From Marinicellulosiphila megalodicopiae (GTDB lineage Bacteria; Pseudomonadota; Gammaproteobacteria; Pseudomonadales; Natronospirillaceae): a stretch of DNA of 64,000 bases. Positions within the stretch are counted from its first letter, which is position 1. Each line of letters starts with the position of its first letter. The notes beneath the pieces were generated by a model that worked only from the letters and a program-made list of their open reading frames with translations, was not told the origin of the DNA and searched no databases. Location: the NCBI RefSeq assembly GCF_045862395.1, contig NZ_AP023087.1, positions 372,001-436,000 on the forward strand, read 5' to 3'. Positions 52,795 to 60,581 of this stretch are shown piece after piece. Made by a program: the position numbers and the translations under genes.

Positions 52795-52990
52795 TTTGTT
52801 CCAGAAGTGATCACAAAAACCAAAGGTTTAGGGATTATCGTATCGTTAAAAAACGAATGCCCGACATGCTGTAAGTAAACGATGCCGCCTGTTTTATGGA
52901 TGGCGACACCACAACCCGCCCCCGGTACTTCCGTGCTGTTTGGGTTTGTGTGAATTTATTAGTTATGGATTTGATTGAATATTAAATTTA
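52795..52990 (-). pseudogene. Fragment of a second NHL-repeat gene
   Basis: On the minus strand this stretch reads like residues about 40-90 of the full gene at 54041-55033 (AGAGCGVAI, then YLQ and VGHSFFNDTIIP). It lacks the rest. The DNA upstream of it (around 52700, GCAACGCAATGG and GGGTTATGA) also resembles the 3' flank of the full gene near 53863. It is a deleted remnant of an old duplication. Confidence 0.85.
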
Positions 52991-53069
52991 TTTTTTATAG
53001 CGATAATGTTTAAATCAACAAGTTTAAAACAGATTTTGTAGAGAATAAATTTTAATTTTATTGTGTATA

Positions 53070-53690
53070 TTACTGATATTCATGAGTTAAATAATTACTA
53101 AAATTTAATAAATCTGAAATTAGATCAGTTAAGTAACTTTGCTCAATAGTAATATGTGTTCTTGCAAAATACTCAATATCTAAATTTTTATTTTCTGAAA
53201 TTATTTTCAACTCTTTGATTTTTTTATCTAAATCAATGTGTCCTCCAGCATGAATAATTAAATTCCTAATAGATTGTGCTTTTTTTATATTTTGCCATTC
53301 TTTTGAGTTAGATGGGAAGTTGATTTTTGAGAATTTTGAAATGTATTTTTTTGCACGATCAATTCCTTTTCCATCAATATCGAATGGATTATCCACTATA
53401 TTTTCATCCTCCTTAATGCTGTCACTAAGTTGATTTAGAAAATCCTCAAATAACGCTAAAAGCATAACAAGGTATGAACGTCTCTGAAGTTGAGGGAATT
53501 CTGTAGATAGTTTGCCATATAAATCTGTTCGATTATTAAATCTATCGTCAACATCTGTATCTTCGACTTTTAGACTAGCTTCATATCTATTCAGTTCCTC
53601 TGGCCATAATCGTTGTGAAAAATTAATTAATTCAGAAAAATCTATAATGTCATTATAAAAGTACGCTATTTCTTGGATGGGTGTTTTCAT
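53070..53690 (-). CDS. HEPN-like protein of unknown function
   Basis: 206 residues, mostly helical. It contains RNLIIH (R142, H147), the R-x4-H motif of HEPN domains, in a setting (AQSIRNLIIHAGGH) like MAE_28990-type HEPN proteins. RNase activity or a role in defence is inference. The low-GC gene sits between two copies of an NHL gene, one only a fragment. No partner gene is adjacent. Confidence 0.65.
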   Translation of the reverse strand: MKTPIQEIAYFYNDIIDFSELINFSQRLWPEELNRYEASLKVEDTDVDDRFNNRTDLYGKLSTEFPQLQRRSYLVMLLALFEDFLNQLSDSIKEDENIVDNPFDIDGKGIDRAKKYISKFSKINFPSNSKEWQNIKKAQSIRNLIIHAGGHIDLDKKIKELKIISENKNLDIEYFARTHITIEQSYLTDLISDLLNFSNYLTHEYQ

Positions 53691-53878
53691 TGAAATTCCT
53701 TGAAAAATAAAAAATGAATAACTATCAATCTACTATTGGAATACAGTCCTGGCTAAAATTTTGAAGGCAGTTATCAATCACATTAAAATATCCACAATTT
53801 GATCGCATGCTGGCCTGTAATGGGATAATTTAATTCAAAAAATAATGCCGAATTTTTTGGCAATACAATGGGGGTTAT

Positions 53879-53937
53879 GACGAGCTAAAGCTCGGCCTAC
53901 GAAATGATCCAAAACCGTAGGTCTGCCTCAGGCTGAC
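53879..53937. repeat. REP-like hairpin repeat, copy 1
   Basis: Three small hairpins in order: CGAGC-TAAA-GCTCG (53881), CCTACG...CGTAGG (53896-53921), GTC-T-GCC-TCA-GGC-T-GAC (53921-53937). A near-identical copy lies at 56921-56980 in the same orientation. Confidence 0.85.
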
Positions 53938-55033
53938 AAACCATCCAACTCAAATTTCTGCAATCGATTATTCTGCAATTCCGCCACATAAATACTGCCC
54001 TGTTTATCCACCGCAATATCATGGGGGACTTTTAACTCACCTAACGCGCCCCCCAAACACCCCAGCGTTTTATTATTTCACCTGTCAGTGACATCACAAT
54101 CACCTGACTTCTAAGATCGTTTTTTTGACCGTGAAGAATGTCGCCACCATCCACCACATACAGTAATTGATCAGGCCCAACTTGCACTGAAAACGGCCTA
54201 CCAAGGGCTACATCATCCCATGATGCCACCCAGTCACCCTCTTTTGAAAACACTTGAATACGAGCATTAGCGCGATCAGCAATGTATAGCTGTCCTTGAT
54301 TATCTTGAGCAATGCCATGAGGTAAGTGAAACGATTGTTTGTCGATGCCCAGTTTACGTACTTGCCAAATTAACTTTCCCTTGGCATCAAACTTAGCAAC
54401 ACGACTATTTATATAACCGTCCGCCACGGTAAAGTCGCCGTTGTCACTCACCACAATTCCCGTTGGCATGGCAAAATAATAAGGGTTGTTTAAAAAGGGT
54501 AAATTAAAATAGTTAAAAATATTCAAACGATTACGAATTTTAGCAAGCTTCGGTCGGTGTAGGGTAATGCTTCGGTTAAGTTGTTTTATCAATGAATAGT
54601 CTTTGCCAAAGCTCATTAAAAGTGTGCCGTTACTATCAAATTTAAACACTTTGTTTAAGGTGGTATCACTGATCCACACATTGTCTTGGTTATCAATTGT
54701 AATACTATGAGGCGCTTTAAACTGGTTGGCTCCCCATTTAGTTTTGACTTTTTGCGTTTGCACATCAATCACAAATACCACAGGCTCAGGGATGATTGTA
54801 TCGTTAAAAAACGAATGCCCGACACGTTGTAAATAAACGACGTCGCCTGTTTTATTAATGGCCACGCCACAACCTGCACCCGCTACTTCTGTGCTGTTTG
54901 GGTTGGGCCAGATGATACTGGCTTTGCCTTGCGTGAATTTCTTTATGCTTGGCTTTTGTTTGAATATTGATTTTGTTTTTTTTGTTGGCCAGAGTAGAAG
55001 TAGGGTTGTGATAACTATTAAGGTGTAGATCAT
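53928..55033 (-). pseudogene. NHL-repeat beta-propeller protein, frameshifted near its C-terminus
   Basis: The first 330 residues (54041-55033) have an N-terminal membrane anchor (IYTLIVITTLLLLWP). NHL blades follow: FKAPHSITIDNQDNVWISDT, LPTGIVVSDNGDFTVADGYI, LPHGIAQDNQGQLYIADRAN, LLYVVDGGD. At the end the frame meets an early stop after a run of six C (54049-54054). Shifting by one base restores GALGELKVPHDIAVDKQG, IYVAELQNNRLQKFEL and a stop at 53928, i.e. the last blade. The protein is probably envelope-located; its ligand is unknown. Confidence 0.8.
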
Positions 55034-55119
55034 CTTGGTCTCTTTAATATTAATTAAGCTTAAATGTAATAATTGGAATACCTAATAACACTGAGTTTTT
55101 TGATAAACAACTATACAAC

Positions 55120-55148
55120 TTTACATTTTGACTCTGTCCATTTAGTAT
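55120..55148 (+). promoter_or_regulatory. Candidate retron promoter
   Basis: TTTACA (55120-55125), 17 bp, TAGTAT (55143-55148). Transcription would begin near 55155, just before the predicted msr segment. Confidence 0.5.
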
Positions 55149-55154
55149 CGTCTT

Positions 55155-55400
55155 ATTGCTAAGAATGAGAGCGATGCCCATTACTGCTGAGCTTTATAGC
55201 TCGAGGAGATTTAATTCTCTACCGACATCACCCACAGTTGTTCATACGCTACACAGTTAACTTGAATATAATTGCACAGTATATTGTGTAAGTTACTTGA
55301 GATATACCTTGAAGCATATGTAACGCATTTGTGAGTACCACGCAGTAGGCGAGAATCCACTGCGTGGAAAACGAGGATCATAGCCAAATACTCTCACTAC
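55155..55400 (+). ncRNA. Candidate retron msr-msd RNA
   Basis: The transcript would carry the short a1 strand TGAGAG (55166-55171), pairing with CTCTCA (55391-55396), and AGC at 55170-55172 with a possible branching guanosine. Two msr-type hairpins with U/A-rich loops follow: GAGC-TTTATA-GCTC (55189) and GAGA-TTTAAT-TCTC (55206). Next is an imperfect hairpin at 55270-55294. An msd-type hairpin has a nine-base stem, CCACGCAGT/ACTGCGTGG (55338-55367). The order (msr, then msd, upstream of the RT) fits retrons. Exact ends and the a1/a2 pairing are uncertain. Confidence 0.6.
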
Positions 55401-55419
55401 TAATCACGGGCGAGCCAGA

Positions 55420-55433
55420 CCAATTCGGTTTGG
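55420..55433 (+). promoter_or_regulatory. Inverted repeat before the peptide gene (possible operator)
   Basis: CCAA-TTCGGT-TTGG lies 18 bp upstream of the peptide start codon. It could be bound by the neighbouring HTH protein, or fold in the RNA and limit peptide translation. Confidence 0.3.
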
Positions 55434-55450
55434 ATGATTAGGAGAAAAGT

Positions 55451-55597
55451 ATGAAAAGTACAATTAGCAATATTTGGCTGGCACTTGTCCAGAAAAAACC
55501 AAAAAAAGACTCTATGTGGAAATGGTTTAAGCTTGCGATAGTAATCGCGAAACTAATCGTTAAAATAGTAGAGTTGATTATGGGGGATGACGGATGA
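55451..55597 (+). CDS. 48-residue amphipathic cationic peptide, candidate retron toxin
   Basis: An ATG with AGGAG eight bases upstream opens a 48-codon frame. The N-terminal part is polar (MKSTISNIWLALVQKKPKKD). The remainder is a lysine-spaced hydrophobic helix (MWKWFKLAIVIAKLIVKIVE) ending LIMGDDG. Lysines fall every three to four residues, giving an amphipathic, membrane-seeking helix. The LAIVIAKLIVKIV stretch resembles TisB, a small membrane-depolarising toxin, from memory of its sequence. It lies between the msr-msd RNA and the HTH gene (32 bp before it), on the same strand. Confidence 0.65.
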   Translation: MKSTISNIWLALVQKKPKKDSMWKWFKLAIVIAKLIVKIVELIMGDDG

Positions 55598-55629
55598 GTG
55601 TTTCCTTAGTTTTTAATTTGGAATAGAAA

Positions 55630-55944
55630 ATGATAAATAGAGCTGTAAAAATCATAAGGCAATATAATGAGTATACTCAACTTGAGCTTTCTGAAATTTT
55701 AGGTGTTTCCAAACTGTATGTATCTGAAATTGAATCAGGTAAAAAGCCAATGGATAGTGATATCCTCTTAAAGTATTCAAATTTCTTTGATGTTCCCGTT
55801 TCTTCATTAATATTTTTTTCTGATTCAATAAAAAATAAAAAAAAGAATAATATTTCTAATAAAGTGCGTGTTGGTTTAGGAAGTAAGTTGTTAGATGTAA
55901 TGGAATGGGTAGTTGAACGAAATGAATCAAAAAAGAAAGTATAA
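55630..55944 (+). CDS. XRE-family HTH protein of the retron
   Basis: 104 residues. A Cro/CI-type helix-turn-helix (about 15-55: TQLELSEILGVSKLYVSEIE) is followed by a basic linker (KNKKKNN) and a short helical tail. Its last 23 bp overlap the reverse transcriptase start, so the two are translationally coupled. Retrons carrying an HTH gene form, as I recall, type VI of the published classification. It may repress the peptide gene or sense the msDNA. It could also be the effector itself. Confidence 0.85.
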   Translation: MINRAVKIIRQYNEYTQLELSEILGVSKLYVSEIESGKKPMDSDILLKYSNFFDVPVSSLIFFSDSIKNKKKNNISNKVRVGLGSKLLDVMEWVVERNESKKKV

Positions 55945-56875
55945 ACTTAAAATTGACTCTAAAAATAAATCGTACGCTATTAAAGATTCTATATTTTATA
56001 AGCTAAATAGCAAAAAGAAATTGGCAGAAATATTACATACTACTTTGCCTAAATTGAATGCATTACGTAGTAATGAAAATTATCATGAGTTTATGGATCA
56101 TAGTGGTAAAAAACCTAGATTAATACAAAAACCAATTAATGATTTAGAGGTTATACACACAAGGATAGCAAGTCTATTAGTCAGAATTACTACACCATCA
56201 TATTTACATTCAGGTGTTAAATTAAGATCCCATATTACCAATGCTTCAAGTCATCTCGATTCTGAAGATGTAATGACTGCTGATATTAGATCATTTTATT
56301 CTTCAACTAAAAAAACACATATCTATAATTTTTTTCATAAAACATTAAAAGCTTCTCCTGATGTATCGGGGTTATTAGCTATAATCTGTTCATTTAATGA
56401 ATTCGTTCCAACTGGAAGTAGATTGAGTATGCCTATAGCATTCTGGGCTAATTATCCAATGTTCACAAAGATTAACAATTTGGCATTGTTACATAAATTG
56501 AATTTTTCTTTATATGTGGATGATTTGACTTTTTCGGGCTCTACGATACCTCAAGATTTTGAATTAAATATTAGAAATATTGTTAAATCATACGGTCATA
56601 ACCTACACCCAAAAAAAACAAATTTTTATAATAAAACACAATTTAAAATAGTCACTGGTGTTGCTATTAAAGATGGTAAGCTATTTGTTTCAAATAAACT
56701 GCATAAAAGCATTTTTCAAGATATTGAGTTATGGAAGGCAGGTGGGATGTGCTATTTTGAGGATTTGCATAATAGATTAGTTGGTAAGCTTAATTCTCAG
56801 GCGCAAATTGATCCGAAATTAAAAAATAAAATAATATCAATTAGAAAAAAAATAAGAGAAGAGGAAGGGGCTTAA
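55922..56875 (+). CDS. Retron reverse transcriptase
   Basis: 317 residues from the ATG at 55922; an in-frame TTG nine bases earlier is less likely. Numbered from that TTG, the retron signatures are NASSH (NAxxH, region X, 110-114), DIRSFY with catalytic D124, YVDD (201-204) and VTG (region Y, 247-249). There is no maturase or endonuclease domain, which separates it from group II introns. It would copy the msd RNA into msDNA linked 2'-5' to the msr. Very low GC; the locus ends 46 bp before a REP-like repeat. Confidence 0.95.
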   Translation: MNQKRKYKLKIDSKNKSYAIKDSIFYKLNSKKKLAEILHTTLPKLNALRSNENYHEFMDHSGKKPRLIQKPINDLEVIHTRIASLLVRITTPSYLHSGVKLRSHITNASSHLDSEDVMTADIRSFYSSTKKTHIYNFFHKTLKASPDVSGLLAIICSFNEFVPTGSRLSMPIAFWANYPMFTKINNLALLHKLNFSLYVDDLTFSGSTIPQDFELNIRNIVKSYGHNLHPKKTNFYNKTQFKIVTGVAIKDGKLFVSNKLHKSIFQDIELWKAGGMCYFEDLHNRLVGKLNSQAQIDPKLKNKIISIRKKIREEEGA

Positions 56876-56920
56876 TTTTTGGATGATACTGATTCAATTC
56901 AACCAACTATGTAATACTGT

Positions 56921-56980
56921 GACGAGCTAAAGCTCGACCTACGAAATAATCCAAAACCGTAGGTCAGCATTTATGCTGTC
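56921..56980. repeat. REP-like hairpin repeat, copy 2
   Basis: Same three-hairpin order as copy 1. The third hairpin reads GCA/TGC instead of GCC/GGC, a compensated base pair. It is placed just after the reverse transcriptase, so copies 1 and 2 bracket the NHL gene and the retron. Confidence 0.85.
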
Positions 56981-56993
56981 AAACTATCAACTC

Positions 56994-57782
56994 TTAAACC
57001 ACAACCTTAATAATCAAAGCAATCCCAGTCAAAATCGTCACGATCTCAAAACTGCGTTTTATAAACTGGTTGTTTTTAATTTGTGACAACCTTGCACCTG
57101 TATAACCTCCAATGAGTGATCCTATAATTAGGGCAGGCAACCATGTGTATTGAGGCTCTGTGGTGATCGCTAATGTTACGGCGCCACTGGCATTCCAGAA
57201 GATGCCCACTAACACTAATGAGAACGCGACAGCTTGTTTGTAGCTTAAACCAAACCATGACACCAACCAAAGTGTGACAAATAATCCTGTACCGCTGGTG
57301 AGTGATCCATTTAAAAATCCTAAAAAGAATAACCCCAAACCACCTAATAAAAACCCAAAAAAATGTTGGTTTTTTAAATCGGCGGTTAAACCTAGTTTGG
57401 GTTTGAATATTGAGTAAACCCCTAAGCCTATGGTTAATATGCCTAATAAAAATTGCGCGAGTTGTTCGTCGATCTTTACTATGGTGAACGCACCTAACAT
57501 GACGCCGGGTATGCCGAAGGCTAACATTAATATGGTGAGGGTTTTGGTTAGGTGTCCACTTTTTAAGTGGGCGATGCTGGCGCCGAGCCCTAAAAAGACG
57601 GAGGCTATTTTATGGGTGGCAAGAGCCGTTTGAAATGAAAGCCCTAAAAATAAAAGCGCGGGTAATTGAATTAAGCCTGCACCACCGCCTGCTAATGCAG
57701 ATAGTGTATTGGAAACAAAAGCGACTATTAATAAAATAATAGAATCGAATAAAACCACAGAATCAAATGCAATCTCAAGCAT
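56994..57782 (-). CDS. TauE/SafE-family permease
   Basis: 262 residues with about eight membrane helices. It has the duplicated family pattern: an early GGGAGLIQLPALLFLG and a later GSLTSGTGLFVTLWL. Relatives export sulfite or organosulfonates; the substrate here is unknown. Its ATG overlaps the cmoB stop by 8 bp, so it is the last gene of the ribA-cmoAB operon. Confidence 0.88.
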   Translation of the reverse strand: MLEIAFDSVVLFDSIILLIVAFVSNTLSALAGGGAGLIQLPALLFLGLSFQTALATHKIASVFLGLGASIAHLKSGHLTKTLTILMLAFGIPGVMLGAFTIVKIDEQLAQFLLGILTIGLGVYSIFKPKLGLTADLKNQHFFGFLLGGLGLFFLGFLNGSLTSGTGLFVTLWLVSWFGLSYKQAVAFSLVLVGIFWNASGAVTLAITTEPQYTWLPALIIGSLIGGYTGARLSQIKNNQFIKRSFEIVTILTGIALIIKVVV

Positions 57783-58800
57783 AGCGCTTTAATCGTCCGC
57801 TGGATTTTTTTGCAATTAATGTTGCACGCTTTGGCGCTGGGTGACCTTCAATTGTTAGATCGGGATTAGTTGGATCTAAATAATCTTGTAACGAGGTGCC
57901 AGGTTTAAATTCTGTTGAGCGTTGTTCGTCGGTGCTGGTTTGATTTAAATCAATACACTGCACGTCTTCAAAGCCCATTTTTTTACACCAGCTGATTAGT
58001 GTGGGTACGCTTGGTAAAAACCAGATGTTATTCATTTGCGCGTAACGACCTTCAGGCACTAATACTTCACCAAGTTGCCCATCGATTACCATGGTTTCTA
58101 ACACAAGCGTACCGCCTGTTTTTAGTGTGCTGTGTAAGTGTGCGATATGATCAAGGGGCGAACGTCTGTGATATAAGACACCCATTGAAAAGGTCATATC
58201 AAATAAATTTAAATTCTGTGGAATTTCTTCAAGGGTAAACGGCAACACACTGACTGTGGGTTCTTGTAAGAAGTGGTTAATCAATTGAAATTGGCAAACT
58301 GATAACCAAGCAGGATCAATGCCCATTACGGTTTTTGCACCGGCGGCTTTCATGCGTAAACAATGATAACCATTTCCACAACCTACATCTAAAATATTCA
58401 GATGAGACAAATCACCCAACTGATTTACAATGCGCTCCCATTTAAAGTCAGAGCGCCATTCGGTGTCGATCTTTTTGTCGAACAACTCAAACGGCCCCTT
58501 ACGCCAAGGCATTAATCCTTGAATGTAAGTATCTAGGGTGTGTGTGTCTTGTTCATTTAAATCAGTTTGTTTGCCTACACTTACCCAAGACTGATCTAGT
58601 AGTTTGTGATCGGTAATTTGTGTAAATGGATTGTCTAATAACTTCATCCAACGACGTAGGTTGCCATCATTATGGGTGGCCATTTTATTGTTAATGGCGA
58701 TTTCTAATTCTGGTTTGTAATTGTCGTATTCTTCTGGAAGTGCGTCTAAAAATTTTTGAAAACTGATCATGTTGGACTGGGTCATATTAGAGTGGCTCAT
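57775..58800 (-). CDS. cmoB: tRNA U34 carboxymethyltransferase CmoB
   Basis: About 341 residues from the ATG at 58800, which forms an ATGA overlap with the cmoA stop. MPWRKGPFELFDKKIDTEWR and the SAM-like motif NILDVGCGNGYHCLRM identify CmoB, with GVLYHRRSPLDH and IDLNQTSTDEQRST. It uses carboxy-SAM made by CmoA to finish cmo5U in wobble position 34 of tRNAs. An upstream TTG start is unlikely. Confidence 0.94.
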   Translation of the reverse strand: MSHSNMTQSNMISFQKFLDALPEEYDNYKPELEIAINNKMATHNDGNLRRWMKLLDNPFTQITDHKLLDQSWVSVGKQTDLNEQDTHTLDTYIQGLMPWRKGPFELFDKKIDTEWRSDFKWERIVNQLGDLSHLNILDVGCGNGYHCLRMKAAGAKTVMGIDPAWLSVCQFQLINHFLQEPTVSVLPFTLEEIPQNLNLFDMTFSMGVLYHRRSPLDHIAHLHSTLKTGGTLVLETMVIDGQLGEVLVPEGRYAQMNNIWFLPSVPTLISWCKKMGFEDVQCIDLNQTSTDEQRSTEFKPGTSLQDYLDPTNPDLTIEGHPAPKRATLIAKKSSGRLKRYA

Positions 58801-59522
58801 TTGATGGCCATGATTGAACAAAAGTTAAGGCTTTGAAACCAAATATGAGGGTGCGCAAAACCAATGGTTTGTAATCGGCTTTCGTGTGTTTGCCAAGTCT
58901 CGGCAATTAATACGTTTTCAATGGCGCTGCGTTTTTGTGCAATTTCTAAATCGCTATATCCATTTGCGCGTTTAAATTGATGATGGTTTTCAATCATTAA
59001 TTCATTTAACGACGAGTCTGCAAAATCTAATTTTTCAGAAATAATTAACACACCACCTTTTGGCATGGCGTGATAAATTTTTTCTAACAACGCTTGGCGT
59101 TTTTCAAGTTTGATAAATTGTAATGTAAAATTTAAGACAACCACACTTGCATTGATAATTTCTATTTCAGAAATGTCGGCCAATTTAAATTGCACCGGTA
59201 ACATCGACTCTTCGCTGTTGATGTTCACTTCGCACTTATCAAGCATGGCTTGTGAGTTATCAACCGCAATGATGTTACAGCCAGTTTGTTTGACGTTGTG
59301 ACGCATTGATGCAGTCACCGCACCTAATGAACAACCCAAATCGTAAAGATTGGAATTGGGTTGGGCATATTTTCCCGCCAGTAATCCGATCATGGCAATA
59401 ACATGACTGTAGCCTGGCACCGAACGTTGAATCATATCAGGAAACACATTGGCGACTTTTTTATCAAACGTAAAATCTGCCACCTGTGTGTGAGCATGTT
59501 GATAGATGTTGTCTTTACTCAT
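58797..59522 (-). CDS. cmoA: Carboxy-SAM synthase CmoA
   Basis: 241 residues. FTFDKKVANVFPDMIQRSVP, then GYSHVIAMIGLL and LYDLGCSLGAVTASMR are the CmoA hallmarks. It converts SAM and prephenate to carboxy-SAM, the donor used by CmoB. It starts 14 bp after the flavoreductase stop and overlaps cmoB. Confidence 0.94.
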   Translation of the reverse strand: MSKDNIYQHAHTQVADFTFDKKVANVFPDMIQRSVPGYSHVIAMIGLLAGKYAQPNSNLYDLGCSLGAVTASMRHNVKQTGCNIIAVDNSQAMLDKCEVNINSEESMLPVQFKLADISEIEIINASVVVLNFTLQFIKLEKRQALLEKIYHAMPKGGVLIISEKLDFADSSLNELMIENHHQFKRANGYSDLEIAQKRSAIENVLIAETWQTHESRLQTIGFAHPHIWFQSLNFCSIMAIK

Positions 59523-59536
59523 AATCGATTGCTCTT

Positions 59537-60580
59537 TTAAACTTGAATATCTGATTCATAGGGTAGGTCTTCAAAACTATCAACACGAATATTGCTGCGA
59601 TCCATTTGACTTAATATGCATTGAATTTGCATGTTGCGCACCATGTCAGGCGCACCACAAATAAACGCGCCAAATGGTTTTAAACTTAAGTGGTCTTGTT
59701 TGATGATGTCTTCTAATTCGCCGACACGCATGGTGTTGTCTAACTCAATATTTAGGCTGTTGCGTCTGCAAATGTAATTTAGTTTTAAATTGTCGTGTTT
59801 TTTAGCAAGGCGGTTAAGTTGTTTTTGATAATAATGAAACTCAGGTTCACCTTGAGCAATATACAAATGCATGTCTTGTTCGTGTTTGTTTTTTATGGCC
59901 TGTTTTAAAATGCCCACTAAAGGCGCTAATCCTGTGCCTGTCCCAATTAATATTAATGGCTTGTCGTAAATAAACGGATGATAAAAGCAATCGCCGTTGG
60001 CATTTGATATGGCAAATTTACTGCCGACTTTTGCGTTTTCAAATAAATAATTGCTGACTTTACCATTTAGTTTTTTACTAATATGCAATTCAATGACACC
60101 TTCATCTTGAATGCTTGCAATGGAATAACTGCGCTCACCAAGTGGTGAATGAATATTAATAAATTGGCCAGCTTGCCATGTTATGTTGCAGGTAAATTTA
60201 ATACTAAACACACGATCATTTAAGGATTTTTTCTCAATGACGCTTGCGCTGTTTACATTTACTTTTGCCGCTCGCATGGTAAGGTTTGTATCTTTTGAAA
60301 AATCAGAGCCTTTGCATTGGCAGCTTAAAAATAATCCCATTGAAACCTGTTTGGCATCTAATCCATAGATGGAATTATCAGGCGCGCTGACATTAGCTTG
60401 TGCATTTGAATCAGATCGCTGGTGATTAAAATCAAACTCATCGCATTGTAAAACACAGGCATGGCAATTACCTTGGCGGCAACGACTTTGAATGTTTAGC
60501 CCTTGGCTTTCAATGGCTTCTAAAGCTGTTTTGTCGTCACTAAATTCAATACTGTGATCTTGATAATTTATGGTGCGCAT
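59537..60580 (-). CDS. 2Fe-2S ferredoxin / FAD-NAD reductase fusion
   Basis: 347 residues. The N-terminal plant-type ferredoxin domain has cysteines C34, C39, C42 and C87. The FAD-binding barrel has RSYSIAS. The NAD-binding domain has LIGTGTGLAPLVGIL and a terminal FICGAPDMV. This is the class of CDP-6-deoxyglucoseen reductase, phenol- and toluene-oxygenase reductases. No oxygenase gene is adjacent. It begins 1 bp after the ribA stop, so it is probably cotranscribed. Confidence 0.85.
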   Translation of the reverse strand: MRTINYQDHSIEFSDDKTALEAIESQGLNIQSRCRQGNCHACVLQCDEFDFNHQRSDSNAQANVSAPDNSIYGLDAKQVSMGLFLSCQCKGSDFSKDTNLTMRAAKVNVNSASVIEKKSLNDRVFSIKFTCNITWQAGQFINIHSPLGERSYSIASIQDEGVIELHISKKLNGKVSNYLFENAKVGSKFAISNANGDCFYHPFIYDKPLILIGTGTGLAPLVGILKQAIKNKHEQDMHLYIAQGEPEFHYYQKQLNRLAKKHDNLKLNYICRRNSLNIELDNTMRVGELEDIIKQDHLSLKPFGAFICGAPDMVRNMQIQCILSQMDRSNIRVDSFEDLPYESDIQV

Positions 60581-60581
60581 T

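Noticed and set aside
52548..53069. Additional gene between the hydrolase and the HEPN-like gene
   Set aside because: Only the NHL gene fragment is recognisable there. No frame has a start and a ribosome site.
55913..56875. Group II intron or diversity-generating reverse transcriptase
   Set aside because: The protein has no maturase or endonuclease domain and carries the NAxxH and VTG retron signatures. No template/variable repeat pair is visible nearby.
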